DNA of 45,983 nucleotides. Origin: Nitrospirota bacterium (GTDB lineage Bacteria > Nitrospirota > Thermodesulfovibrionia > Thermodesulfovibrionales > Magnetobacteriaceae). Where the stretch lies: the NCBI GenBank assembly GCA_015233015.1, contig JADFYO010000024.1, positions 1 through 45,983 on the forward strand, in the 5' to 3' direction. Position 1 is the stretch's first letter, and every line of letters starts with the position of its first letter. Shown piece after piece: positions 1 through 8,165 of the stretch. The notes below the pieces were generated by a model. That model did not search any database. It was not told the origin of the DNA and was given only the letters and a program-made list of their open reading frames with translations. The position numbers and the translations under genes are program-made.

Positions 1-265
1 ATGCATATATCCCACAGTCAAACAACAAGGTTGGGTAGTTACCATAATTGTTTACCACTAATATCTGGCCTACCCCCTCATAAAGCTCTATGTTAAGTTT
101 CTTTAGCGACTTTGTCATGCTTTGAGTTGGTTCAATGTCAGTCCATACAAAAGTTAACGCGGTGTTTCCAAGCATATCCCCAACATCGTAGTTATCATAT
201 TCCCTTAGAGTATCGGTAAGGCAACTAATCCCAAATATCTTTATAGCATTCTTATCAAAAATCAT
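1..265 (-). CDS. Hypothetical protein, C-terminus cut by window edge
   Basis: An open frame on the minus strand runs off the left end of the window and gives 88 residues beginning MIFDKNAIKIFG. The ATG at 265 is preceded by a strong AAAGGAGG ribosome binding site seven bases or less away, so the start is well supported. No signal peptide, membrane segment or motif that I recognise is visible. A minus-strand TATAAT-like box lies at 300-305, a plausible distance upstream. Function unknown. Confidence 0.6.
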   Translation of the reverse strand, partial: MIFDKNAIKIFGISCLTDTLREYDNYDVGDMLGNTALTFVWTDIEPTQSMTKSLKKLNIELYEGVGQILVVNNYGNYPTLLFDCGIYA

Positions 266-384
266 TTTATCCTCCTTTGTATGTTTTTCTTCTTGTGTTA
301 TTATACATAAGCACAGTAACTATTAGAAATACTTCTGTTCTCTATCGTCAGTAACCTCCTTTACTTGTCAAGATACTGGCCGTT

Positions 385-456
385 TTATTCATATCCTTCT
401 TTCCACATAGTCACAAAGGTCATTTTCTGGTTAACGGGGTCGATCCTGTAAACCAT
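385..456 (-). CDS. Possible 23-residue small protein
   Basis: A minus-strand ATG at 456 opens a 23-codon frame (MVYRIDPVNQ...). An AGGAGGGG ribosome binding site lies inside the 3' end of the degraded gene just upstream. A tract further downstream on the minus strand contains TTGACA and another AGGAGG. It may be a genuine small protein or the last remnant of a degraded gene. The rest of 266-458 shows nothing else convincing. Confidence 0.25.
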   Translation of the reverse strand: MVYRIDPVNQKMTFVTMWKEGYE

Positions 457-458
457 CT

Positions 459-971
459 TTATAACCCCTCCTTTCGTGGTATTGAATACTTAACAGTTTC
501 AGACGTCTTTTTACCTTCTATCGGTTGAAATTCAAAGTTGCCGGATTTAGTCGCCTGTTTACGATACTCTTCTATGTTTTGATAGTCCTCCTTTTTCAGA
601 GACACGTTATGCTTGCCATCCACTACACGTTGTTCCTCACGAACTTTATATTTGTTACTCACCTTCTCGCCATGTGCCATTTTTTCTTTGGCGATTTCTA
701 TCTTGGCGTCAGAATGCCCAGCCATGGAGTGTTCAATTCTATCCTGCGACGCCTCTGTCTTATATCCGGTGATATCCGTTGAGGAGCCAGCCTTTGTTGC
801 TCTTCGTTAATAGGAGTTGCCTCGTCACCCTTTACATCTCCAGTATTAACCTTAATTGCTTCCTTTTCAGTATCAGACTTGGCTTTATACTTAAAGCGCC
901 ACTTCAGAAGCGGCCTCATCATCGTTTGTTTTTTTATCGGATATCTCTCCGAAGTAAGAGACTTGAATCAT
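459..971 (-). pseudogene. Frame-disrupted gene for a hydrophilic protein
   Basis: The outer segments of this minus-strand stretch share one reading frame (start MIQVSYFGEISDKK at 971; end VKYSIPRKEGL at 459). The middle (KYKAKSDTEKEA through INEEQQ, about 780-890) reads sensibly only in the +1 frame, with stop codons in the outer frame. Two compensating single-base shifts, near GCGCTTTAAG and near CAACAAAGG, would restore one protein of about 170 residues rich in Lys, Glu and Asp. The proposed ATG lies inside the arm of a dispersed inverted repeat, so the true 5' end may have been replaced. Family not recognised. Sequencing errors are the alternative explanation. Confidence 0.45.
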
Positions 972-1050
972 CCTGAGCCTGTCGAAGGATGCTCCTTTAT
1001 TTATCATTTCCCCATAAATCGGTAATCCTTCGACAGGCTCAGGATGATTC
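965..1050. repeat. Inverted repeat with perfect 26-bp arms
   Basis: Positions 965-990 and 1025-1050 are exact reverse complements (core CCTGAGCCTGTCGAAGGAT), separated by 34 bp. A fragment of the same core (GGCTCAGGATGATTAAAG) recurs near 11083-11100. This looks like a dispersed palindromic element of the REP or MITE type. One arm supplies the apparent start codon of the pseudogene at 459-971. Confidence 0.75.
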
Positions 1051-1099
1051 TTTTAGCAGGTGATGATTCTTTTAACAGGTGATGATTCTTTTAACAGGA
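1043..1099. repeat. Three tandem 19-bp direct repeats
   Basis: The unit GATGATTCTTTTARCAGGW occurs three times at 1043-1061, 1062-1080 and 1081-1099 with two variable positions. The first copy grows out of the right arm of the neighbouring inverted repeat. There are no spacers, so this is not a CRISPR; slippage is the likely origin. Confidence 0.75.
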
Positions 1100-1101
1100 T
1101 G

Positions 1102-1125
1102 ATTGTTATCACTGTGGATAACAAT
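1102..1125. other. Hairpin or operator upstream of sensor kinase
   Basis: ATTGTTATC and GATAACAAT form a perfect 9-bp stem with a 6-base loop. It lies about 60 bp upstream of the -35 box of the kinase gene at 1230, so it may be a regulator-binding palindrome. It could equally be part of the repeat cluster beside it. Confidence 0.4.
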
Positions 1126-1181
1126 ATGGTTGCAACTTCGTATTAGTCGTGTGTTTCCCCTGCCCTCGCCCTGACAGCATC

Positions 1182-1211
1182 TGGACAACCCGGACGGGAA
1201 TCGGCTATAAT
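1182..1211 (+). promoter_or_regulatory. Sigma-70-type promoter for kinase operon
   Basis: TGGACA at 1182-1187 and TATAAT at 1206-1211 are separated by 18 bp. The expected transcription start near 1218 is about 12 bases before the ATG at 1230, which has only a weak ribosome binding site, so the leader would be very short. Confidence 0.5.
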
Positions 1212-1229
1212 TTGTTTCGGTAGAATTAT

Positions 1230-3518
1230 ATGTACGTATCAATCAGAAATAAGATATTAATGGCGCATTTTGGGGTGGTTCTGTTCGTCGGGCTGGCAAT
1301 ATGGGGAAGCGGGTATTATTTTGTCTCGTCCTATGTTAACACCGGGCAAGCCAGGCATCTTGAGTTTATGGGCAATGCCCTTAAAGCCAGAGTACTCGAC
1401 GCCGTAGCCGAAAAAAAATCCAGACTGCAGAGGATCCTCGACGGCAGGGCGTTGGACGCCTTTACCGAGAAATACGATGTCCTCATCCTATCGCAGTATT
1501 TAACCAGGTTCTCAAAAGACTTCCCTGTTCTGAGTTATGTAAACTTAAACGGCGACGAGGTGAGGGCGGTAAACGGCATAATATACGAAGGTAAAAGCAA
1601 TATCGGGGACTCCGCCGTTTTCAAAGAAATTCAGGCCGGCCCGCATAAGATTATTGTCTCATACGAGCAAAACAACATAGACCTCGGCGTACCGGTAGTC
1701 ACATTCGCCATAGGAAAGTACAGCGTTTCGGGAGATAAGGCCATTGGATTGATAAAGGGCAGCGTACCACTTGCAGGCATCGCCGGAAGCCTGTCTGAAA
1801 CGGAGGGCGAAAACGCCGGGTTTGCCTTATTGCTTGACGACAGGAAAACAGTCATATATCCGGGAAACAAACCCGGGACAATGGGGAAATCAGTCGGAAA
1901 CTCAATCAGCTCCTCAAAAGGCCCAAATGTAAAACCGGCGCCGTTAAAAAAAGGCGTCACAAGGGGGTTAATCTTAGGCGTTGACAGTGTCTCTGCCCTT
2001 GTCCCGATTGAGGAGTTCAAATGGTCGGTGATGGTCGTTATACCCTTCGCGGAGTTTCATGCCGGGGCGGATAAGATAAAATATGCAACCGCAGGCGTAT
2101 TAATCCTGGTAGTAGCCGTCAGCGGGGTTATCTTTACCCTCATCACAAGGAACATAACCAATAATATAACCAATCTGCTTAAGAGATTTATCTCGTTTAC
2201 AGATATGATAGCCAAAGGGAATTATGATCAAATCACCCGCATTACATCGAAAGACGAGGTCGGCGTCCTGGCCTGCTCATTTAATCATATGCTAACAGAG
2301 CTGCAAAAAAGCAGGGACGACTTAACAGTAGCAGAAGAATATCCTGACAAAATCATCGATACCATCGCAAGCGCCGTGATGGTGTTAACGGAAGACGCCG
2401 AAATATTAAAAGTTAATAAGTCTGTTCAAAAGATGTTAGGCATGTCTGGGAAAGAACTGCTCGGCAAACGCATGGACGCAATATTTGAAAGCGATACGAT
2501 TGCCGAAATATTGTATAATGAAATAATGAAACATGGATATGTAAAAGATGTGGAGGTAGTACTGCTGGCAAAATATGGGATTAAAGTCCCCGTCATTTTC
2601 TCCGCGTCGGTTATTTATGGCAACGACGGCAACACAATAGAACAGATAGTGTGCTCGGCACAAAATATCACCCAGCTTAAGAGGATGCAAAAGGTACGCG
2701 ACATGCACCTGCAGGAGCTTGAGACGGCCAATAAATATCTCAAAGAGAGCCGCGCTCAATTAGTCCAGTCAGAAAAGCTGGCCTCTCTTGGGCAGATGCT
2801 GGCCGGCGTTGCCCATGAGGTAAACACGCCCGTTGGTATCGGCATAACCCTCTCTTCGACTATTGCCAAAGATACTGAAGCGGTAAAGGCTGCCTTCGAT
2901 GACGAGACCCTTCGTAAGGGGCGGCTGCGCGAATATATCGAGGATGTGGCAGATGGCAGTTCCCTCATATTCAGAAGCCTTTCACGTACTGCTGAGCTGA
3001 TTAAAAGTTTCAAGATAGTATCGGCCGACCAGATTACGCAGGAGAGACGGCGGTTCAGGTTAAGGGAATATATCGAGGAAGTACTGCTCAGCCTTCAGCC
3101 GAATATCAAGAGACGCCATCATAAGGTAGAACTCATATGCGATGAGGACGCGGAGCTGGACAGCTATCCGGGCGCGATTGCGCAGATTATATCAAACCTG
3201 CTGATGAATTCCCTTATGCACGCCTACGACACAGGCACCAAAGGCACTATAACGATTGCGCTCTGCGTTAACCAGGACGACATAGTTATCGAATACAAAG
3301 ACGACGGCAAGGGTATTCCCCAGGAAAATATCGCGAGGATATATGACCCTTTTTTTACGACAATGCGCGGGTCCGGAGGCACCGGCATGGGACTGCATAT
3401 TGTGCATAATATAGTAACGCAGACCCTCGGCGGGAATATCGAATGCCGGAGCGAGTTAAAAAAGGGAACGGCATTTATCATCAATTTCCCCGTTATGAAA
3501 GAGGAGGCCGCGGCGTGA
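1230..3518 (+). CDS. Membrane sensor histidine kinase (dCache-HAMP-PAS-HisKA-HATPase)
   Basis: A 762-residue membrane-bound histidine kinase. An N-terminal transmembrane segment (about 10-33) is followed by a periplasmic Cache-type sensor region (about 40-280), a second transmembrane segment (about 286-310), HAMP (about 310-365), a PAS domain (about 375-485) and a short coiled coil. The HisKA domain carries the phosphoacceptor His529 in LAGVAHEVNTP. The C-terminal ATPase has the N box (NLLMNSLMHAY), DDGKGI, and FFTTMRGSGGTGMGL lid motifs. The ligand is unknown. Its stop codon overlaps the GTG start of the next kinase gene, so the two are probably translationally coupled and work in one phosphorelay. 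Confidence 0.9.
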   Translation: MYVSIRNKILMAHFGVVLFVGLAIWGSGYYFVSSYVNTGQARHLEFMGNALKARVLDAVAEKKSRLQRILDGRALDAFTEKYDVLILSQYLTRFSKDFPVLSYVNLNGDEVRAVNGIIYEGKSNIGDSAVFKEIQAGPHKIIVSYEQNNIDLGVPVVTFAIGKYSVSGDKAIGLIKGSVPLAGIAGSLSETEGENAGFALLLDDRKTVIYPGNKPGTMGKSVGNSISSSKGPNVKPAPLKKGVTRGLILGVDSVSALVPIEEFKWSVMVVIPFAEFHAGADKIKYATAGVLILVVAVSGVIFTLITRNITNNITNLLKRFISFTDMIAKGNYDQITRITSKDEVGVLACSFNHMLTELQKSRDDLTVAEEYPDKIIDTIASAVMVLTEDAEILKVNKSVQKMLGMSGKELLGKRMDAIFESDTIAEILYNEIMKHGYVKDVEVVLLAKYGIKVPVIFSASVIYGNDGNTIEQIVCSAQNITQLKRMQKVRDMHLQELETANKYLKESRAQLVQSEKLASLGQMLAGVAHEVNTPVGIGITLSSTIAKDTEAVKAAFDDETLRKGRLREYIEDVADGSSLIFRSLSRTAELIKSFKIVSADQITQERRRFRLREYIEEVLLSLQPNIKRRHHKVELICDEDAELDSYPGAIAQIISNLLMNSLMHAYDTGTKGTITIALCVNQDDIVIEYKDDGKGIPQENIARIYDPFFTTMRGSGGTGMGLHIVHNIVTQTLGGNIECRSELKKGTAFIINFPVMKEEAAA

Positions 3519-6142
3519 TTGACTACAACACCGACACTTTCTTCTATCGGGAAGACGGCGAGGGCACAATACCCCCGATAACCGGAAAGTGGAAGATAAT
3601 GATAGTTGACGATGAACCAGAGGTTCACGAGATGACACGCCTGGCATTAAAACACTTTGTTTATGACGGCATGATCCCGGAATTTGTCAGTGCCTACTCA
3701 GGCAGCGAGGCAAAACGCCTGATTGCCGAAAACCCGGATACCGCAGTCATGCTATTGGATGTTGTCATGGAAGAGGACAACTCAGGGCTGCTCGTAACCA
3801 AATATATCAGAGAAGAATTGAAAAACCATCTCGTCCGGATTATTCTCAGGACAGGGCAGCCCGGCCAGGCGCCGAAACACGATGTCATCGTCAGGTACGA
3901 TATCAACGATTACAGGGAAAAGACCGAATTGACCAGCGACGAGTTTAATGTCGCAATACTTCTGGCCCTAAGGACGTATCGGGACATCATCACTATCGAG
4001 AATAGTAAAAAGGGACTTGAAGAGATAATAACTGTAAGCAGCAAGGCTCATTCGCAATTAACCACTCTGCTTGCATCCGTCAAAGATATGATAAGCATTA
4101 AAGACAATGACGGGAAATTCATTTTAATAAATAACGCCTTTAAGGAATTTACAGGACTGGATGAGCAGGAAATCATAGGCAGGACGTATGACGATTTCTT
4201 ACCTCCTCCGTTTGCGGCAAAAGAAAGAGAAAGCGACCGCGAGGTATCGGAGACATTAAAGGCAGTTCATGTTGAGCACAAGATAAGCGGCAGGGAAGGC
4301 GATACATATCTCGAGACGATCAAAAACCCGATATTTGTCGAGACTGGCGAGGTCTATGGCCTGGTCTCGGTATCGAGGGATATTACGGAACGAAAGAACC
4401 TCGAGATTGAGCTGCGTCAAAGCAGAGACGAATACCTTATCGGATTCCGCGCGATAGTAGAAAACAGTCATGACATGATAATCCGTATTGACAGCGATTA
4501 TATATGCCGCTATATAAACCCAAGCTGCGGCCTCTATATGATGCTTAAACCTGAAGAGTATATCGGGAAGCGAATAAATCGGCATTCTGAGCTGTGCTTC
4601 GATGAGGATTTGATTCAAGGCGTAACAGAACTGACACAGGCGACTATTTCCTCACGGGAAAAACAAGAAACAGAAATACATATCCGTCATAGTATTGGCT
4701 GTACCTGCCAATGCCATCTGTCACGGGGAAAACAGGAAACAGAAATACATAGCAGAGGTATCCACTGGTTTCATGCTGTAGCAGTACCGGAACTTGATGG
4801 TTCAAACAATGTAACTGCCGTAATAATCATAGCGCATGACATAACCGACCGTAAGAACATTGAAGCGGCAATGAGCAAAGACCTGCGCCTGTTGACAAAG
4901 GCCATTGAAACAACACAGGTAGGTTTTACGATTACGGACAGAGACGGCGTAATAATCTATACAAACGAGGCCGAGGCCGCTCAACACGGCTACACGGTTG
5001 AGGAGCTGACAGGAAACAACATCAAGATGCTGGCCCCTAAGGAATTAAGCAGGCCATTGACAGAGGAAGAGCTGCTGGCCTATCGGGTGAATTCAGATAA
5101 AAGCACAAAGCGATGGAAACGTGAAAGTATAAATTTGCGGAAAGATGGCACCACATTCCCTGTGCAGCTTACGTCCGACGTTGTAATAGACGACGATGGA
5201 ACGGTGGCCGCTATCGCCACAAGCTGTGAAGACATTACCGAAAGAAAACAGATGGAGAAGGAAATAAGACGGCACAGCGAGCACCTCGAAGCTGAGGTGC
5301 AGGCGCGTACCGCTGAATTATCAAGGACATTAACCGAGTTAAAGCAAAGTCAGGAGCAGTTGGTTCAATCGGCCAAGATGGCGTCTTTAGGGGTACTTAC
5401 GGCCGGAGTTGCCCATGAAATAAACAATCCCCTTGCCTTTGTCTCCGGTAACATAGGAAACCTCGAGAAGTTCGTCCAGAGGCTGTTTGGTCTGATTGAA
5501 AGATACAATAATGTTGAGGTGTCTGCCGGGGAAAAATCGGAAATCGAGAGATATAAACAGGAAATCAATTATAGTTATTTAGTGTCCAGGATTTCACCCC
5601 TTATCGTGAAAACGAAAGAGGGTGCCGACCGTATAAAGAAAATCGTGCGGGACCTCAGGAATTTCGCAAGGCTCGACGCCGCTGATTTGACTGATATGAA
5701 CATCAACGAATCGCTTGACACGACGCTGGAACTGCTCTATCACGAGTATAAGAACAGGATCGTTATAGTAAGGGAATACGGGGAAATCCCGGTGCTGCAA
5801 TGTTACGCGGCAAAGATAAATCAGGTATTTATGAACCTGCTGATAAACGCGTGTCAGGCGATAGAGGGCGAAGGGGAGGTCAAAGTAAGGACGTCCGTGG
5901 ATACTGAAAAGATAGAGATAGCGATAACCGACAATGGCAGGGGGATATTGCCGGAGATACAAGGCAAGATATTTGACCCGTTTTTTACGACGAAACCGGT
6001 AGGAGTGGGCACTGGGTTAGGGCTTTCGATTAGTTATAAAATTATCAAGGAACACAATGGCGATATACTAGTGGACAGCCTCGCTGGCAAAGGCACTACA
6101 TTTACAGTGAGACTCCCGCTGCCCTGCGCGAATTGCCTTTAG
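3515..6142 (+). CDS. Hybrid REC-PAS-PAS-PAS histidine kinase
   Basis: An 875-residue soluble kinase. I chose GTG 3515 because GAGGAGG lies seven bases upstream and the GTGA overlaps the previous stop; an in-frame ATG at 3443 lies inside the upstream gene and lacks this. The N-terminal receiver domain has acidic DDE and acceptor Asp82 (LLDVVME). Three PAS domains follow (about 190-300, 310-450, 460-570), then HisKA with His634 (TAGVAHEINNP) and an ATPase domain with NLLINACQAI, DNGRGI and GTGLGLS. It has no membrane segment, so it is cytosolic. The receiver probably takes phosphate from the kinase encoded just upstream. The second PAS carries an in-frame 23-residue duplication. No output DNA-binding gene is adjacent. 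Confidence 0.9.
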   Translation: MIDYNTDTFFYREDGEGTIPPITGKWKIMIVDDEPEVHEMTRLALKHFVYDGMIPEFVSAYSGSEAKRLIAENPDTAVMLLDVVMEEDNSGLLVTKYIREELKNHLVRIILRTGQPGQAPKHDVIVRYDINDYREKTELTSDEFNVAILLALRTYRDIITIENSKKGLEEIITVSSKAHSQLTTLLASVKDMISIKDNDGKFILINNAFKEFTGLDEQEIIGRTYDDFLPPPFAAKERESDREVSETLKAVHVEHKISGREGDTYLETIKNPIFVETGEVYGLVSVSRDITERKNLEIELRQSRDEYLIGFRAIVENSHDMIIRIDSDYICRYINPSCGLYMMLKPEEYIGKRINRHSELCFDEDLIQGVTELTQATISSREKQETEIHIRHSIGCTCQCHLSRGKQETEIHSRGIHWFHAVAVPELDGSNNVTAVIIIAHDITDRKNIEAAMSKDLRLLTKAIETTQVGFTITDRDGVIIYTNEAEAAQHGYTVEELTGNNIKMLAPKELSRPLTEEELLAYRVNSDKSTKRWKRESINLRKDGTTFPVQLTSDVVIDDDGTVAAIATSCEDITERKQMEKEIRRHSEHLEAEVQARTAELSRTLTELKQSQEQLVQSAKMASLGVLTAGVAHEINNPLAFVSGNIGNLEKFVQRLFGLIERYNNVEVSAGEKSEIERYKQEINYSYLVSRISPLIVKTKEGADRIKKIVRDLRNFARLDAADLTDMNINESLDTTLELLYHEYKNRIVIVREYGEIPVLQCYAAKINQVFMNLLINACQAIEGEGEVKVRTSVDTEKIEIAITDNGRGILPEIQGKIFDPFFTTKPVGVGTGLGLSISYKIIKEHNGDILVDSLAGKGTTFTVRLPLPCANCL
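4652..4750 (+). repeat. Direct repeat inside PAS2 coding sequence
   Basis: Two 30-bp copies at 4652-4681 and 4721-4750 match at 28 positions and are offset by 69 bp (23 codons). They encode S-R-(E/G)-KQETEIH twice. The offset keeps frame, so the copy adds 23 residues containing CTCQCH to the second PAS domain. Confidence 0.75.
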
Positions 6143-6175
6143 TTACAGGGCAAACGCACTATGTATTTTTTGTCT

Positions 6176-6200
6176 GTCATTCCTGCGAAAGCAGCAATCC
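6176..6200. repeat. Fragment of GTCATTCC-type dispersed hairpin
   Basis: GTCATTCCTGC-GAAA-GCAGCAATCC forms an 8-bp stem with one mismatch and a GAAA loop. It sits between two convergent genes and resembles the longer element at 21653-21733. It may serve as a bidirectional terminator here. Confidence 0.5.
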
Positions 6201-6206
6201 TGCCTT

Positions 6207-7022
6207 TTAGGATTTGTTGGTCTTTTCCTTGACTATATCGACAAGCGGGTCGAAGTATCTGGTGATTTGTTTGCCGACGGCATGGAGCATAGTCTTGGCT
6301 ACGGTCCTGGCCGCGCGCCTTCTTGGACGATCAGATATGGCGTCAATAATCATTAGTTCATCGACGAGGTCATCCTTACAGATACGCTTACTGCCTTCGA
6401 GGAAACTGACCGACGGGCACAGGCTAACCCATCCTATGAGCAGCGTTATGAACAGGGAATCAACCTCGGCGTCCTCTCCGTAGGCCGTGTGCATACTCTT
6501 TTCAAATATATGTCTTACCAGACCCGGCTCTTTAAATGCACCGTTGCCTTTTGATTTGAATATCTTTTCCTTGAATAATTTTTCTTTTTCTTCTTTATTG
6601 AACTTTTTAAGATGTTTCAGGGCGCTTTGATATTTGTCTTCTTCTTTAATAACGAGGTGGTGAAATTCGCATTGAGTACATTTTCTTATTTTGCTGGCAA
6701 AACTCATTTTGCCTTCTGCGTCCCCACAAGCGAAAGGAACCGCCCAGCAAGCCCTTCCGGCATTTGTTCCACCGTGCAGTCCATTGAAAGATGTGGCAAT
6801 GGTTACGGGACAGACGCCAAGCTCTTCAACCTTATCGCCGCCCGGCTCACGTCCGCATTTGTTGAATTCCCAGCAATTTACCTTTGTATCTCCGTGTGCT
6901 GCAGGGCGCGCCGGGGCAATCTTTATATCATCCTGCAAGACCGCCACCGCCTTATGACCATTGCCGCCGTTTCCCCCAACTTCATCTGCATCGCCGTACA
7001 TATCCTTATCCATTGTGTCCAT
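6207..7022 (-). CDS. Two-CW domain protein
   Basis: A 271-residue cytosolic protein. Residues about 50-125 carry a two-CW cysteine domain: CWEFNKCGREPGG, then ELGVCPV, GLHGGTNAGRACW, a further Cys, and CTQCEFH. The spacing suggests a metal or Fe-S site, although the function of the family is unclear. A Lys/Glu-rich linker leads into an alpha-helical C-terminal region I do not recognise. I chose ATG 7022 because GGAGGG lies seven bases upstream; an in-frame TTG at 7112 has no ribosome binding site. It is convergent with the kinase genes, and such domains often accompany signalling proteins. Confidence 0.75.
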   Translation of the reverse strand: MDTMDKDMYGDADEVGGNGGNGHKAVAVLQDDIKIAPARPAAHGDTKVNCWEFNKCGREPGGDKVEELGVCPVTIATSFNGLHGGTNAGRACWAVPFACGDAEGKMSFASKIRKCTQCEFHHLVIKEEDKYQSALKHLKKFNKEEKEKLFKEKIFKSKGNGAFKEPGLVRHIFEKSMHTAYGEDAEVDSLFITLLIGWVSLCPSVSFLEGSKRICKDDLVDELMIIDAISDRPRRRAARTVAKTMLHAVGKQITRYFDPLVDIVKEKTNKS

Positions 7023-7145
7023 TACAAGTCCCTCCGTTGCGGAGCCGTCCAAACACCCCTCAATATTAACATAGCACTTTCCCATGACATTTGTCAACGC
7101 TGCCTGAATCAAATATTATGAGATCAAAGAAAAAAACTTTTGCAC

Positions 7146-7175
7146 TTGACCAAATCGAATTAACAAGGTTATAGT
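7146..7175 (+). promoter_or_regulatory. Promoter of tRNA gene
   Basis: TTGACC at 7146-7151 and TATAGT at 7170-7175 are separated by 18 bp. Transcription would start about 45 bases before the mature tRNA 5' end. Confidence 0.5.
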
Positions 7176-7225
7176 ATTAAGTTATTTATATGAGGACTGA
7201 AGGAATATTTACGAATAGGAGATGG

Positions 7226-7301
7226 GGGCCCATAGCTCAGCTGGTAGAGCTACCGGCTCATAACCGGTTGGTCCCAGGTTCGAGTCCTGGTGGGCCCACC
7301 A
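7226..7301 (+). tRNA. tRNA with CAU anticodon (elongator Met or Ile2)
   Basis: A complete 76-base cloverleaf: 7-bp acceptor stem GGGCCCA/TGGGCCC, D stem GCTC/GAGC, anticodon stem ACCGG/CCGGT with loop CTCATAA (anticodon CAT at positions 34-36), T stem CCAGG/CCTGG with TTCGAGT loop, and an encoded CCA end. The first base pair is G-C, not the C1xA72 mismatch of initiator tRNA, so it is not fMet. Whether it is elongator Met or the lysidine-modified Ile2 tRNA cannot be settled by eye. Confidence 0.93.
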
Positions 7302-7302
7302 A

Positions 7303-7320
7303 GTCAGACATTGCTCTGAC
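7303..7320 (+). other. Small hairpin after tRNA
   Basis: GTCAGA and TCTGAC form a 6-bp stem two bases after the CCA end. There is no T tract, so it may be a processing signal; the tRNA is probably co-transcribed with the next gene. Confidence 0.35.
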
Positions 7321-7356
7321 AGCGCGCCCCATTATGACGGACCTGAAGGCGGCACG

Positions 7357-8070
7357 ATGCTAAAGGAGCTATCTCTCCTGAAGGAGATGCAGGCCCTCGA
7401 CACGAAAATAATACGTCTTAAAACGCTTATAGAAAATTCCCCCGTAGCAATAAACGAATGCAACCGTTCCTATAAGGACTCACAGGATGAAAGGCAGAAA
7501 AAGAATACCGATCTCGATAAGGCCCTTAAACAAAAACGCGACCTTGAGAGTTCCGCAGGGGAAAAGCTGGAAAAGATAAAAAAGCTTCGTTCAAAGTCGG
7601 CAGATATGAAGACGAACAAGGAATATCAGCTTCACCTGAAGGAAGTGGAGCAGCTCGAAAAGGAAATAAGATTAATAGAGGACCACATCCTTATCGTAAT
7701 GGAGCAGATAGAAGAACTCGAGAAGACATCGGCGGCAGCCAATAAAGAATTCGAAAAAGAGCAGAATAAGTACCATGAGGCGGTAGAGGTGGTAAAAAAA
7801 GACCAGACCGAGGGCGAAAAGGAACTCGATGCCCTTTTGAAGCAGCGTGCCGGGCTGGTTAAGCACATCCCAAACGAGGCGTACAATAAGTATATGCACA
7901 TCCTCGAGCGAAAAAATGGCCTTGCGGCAGTACCGGCGAAGGCCGAATTATGCCAGGGCTGCTTTTTAAACATGCCCCCTCAGCTGTTCGCGGAAGTGAT
8001 GAAAGGCGAGAAGATAAACACCTGCCCACAGTGTGGAAGGATATTATATTTCGAGCCGGAGACCCAGTAA
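7357..8070 (+). CDS. Zinc-ribbon coiled-coil protein (DUF164 / CT398-like)
   Basis: A 237-residue cytosolic protein. Residues 1-175 form a long antiparallel coiled coil rich in Lys and Glu. The C-terminus is a C4 zinc ribbon, CQGCFLNM...CPQCGRILYFEPE. This matches the DUF164 (CT398-like) family in length and domain order; members are linked to RNA or flagellar/type III secretion partners but have no firm function. AAGGCGG seven bases before the ATG supports the start. It lies 55 bases after the tRNA on the same strand. Confidence 0.85.
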   Translation: MLKELSLLKEMQALDTKIIRLKTLIENSPVAINECNRSYKDSQDERQKKNTDLDKALKQKRDLESSAGEKLEKIKKLRSKSADMKTNKEYQLHLKEVEQLEKEIRLIEDHILIVMEQIEELEKTSAAANKEFEKEQNKYHEAVEVVKKDQTEGEKELDALLKQRAGLVKHIPNEAYNKYMHILERKNGLAAVPAKAELCQGCFLNMPPQLFAEVMKGEKINTCPQCGRILYFEPETQ

Positions 8071-8092
8071 CGCGCCCCAAAAATGCGGTTTA

Positions 8093-8123
8093 AGTTTCAA
8101 CTAACGATGCTGAGTTTCAACTA
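8093..8123 (+). repeat. Two AGTTTCAACTA direct repeats
   Basis: AGTTTCAACTA occurs at 8093-8103 and 8113-8123, 20 bp apart (two helical turns), in the 95-bp gap before the sigma-54 activator gene. The phasing suggests an operator for control of that gene. Confidence 0.45.
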
Positions 8124-8165
8124 AATATGTTGTGATGAACTACACTTAGCCGGGGAACTTGTGTA

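Noticed and set aside
1043-1099. CRISPR array
   Set aside because: The three 19-bp repeats are directly adjacent with no spacers.
3443-3514. Earlier ATG for the second sensor kinase
   Set aside because: It would overlap 76 bases of the previous gene and lacks a ribosome binding site; GTG 3515 has GAGGAGG at ideal distance.
6612-7121. 169-codon plus-strand frame
   Set aside because: It is opposite the two-CW gene, with no ribosome binding site and no protein-like composition.
7226-7301. Initiator tRNA-Met
   Set aside because: The acceptor stem starts with a G-C pair, whereas initiator tRNA has a C-A mismatch at 1-72.
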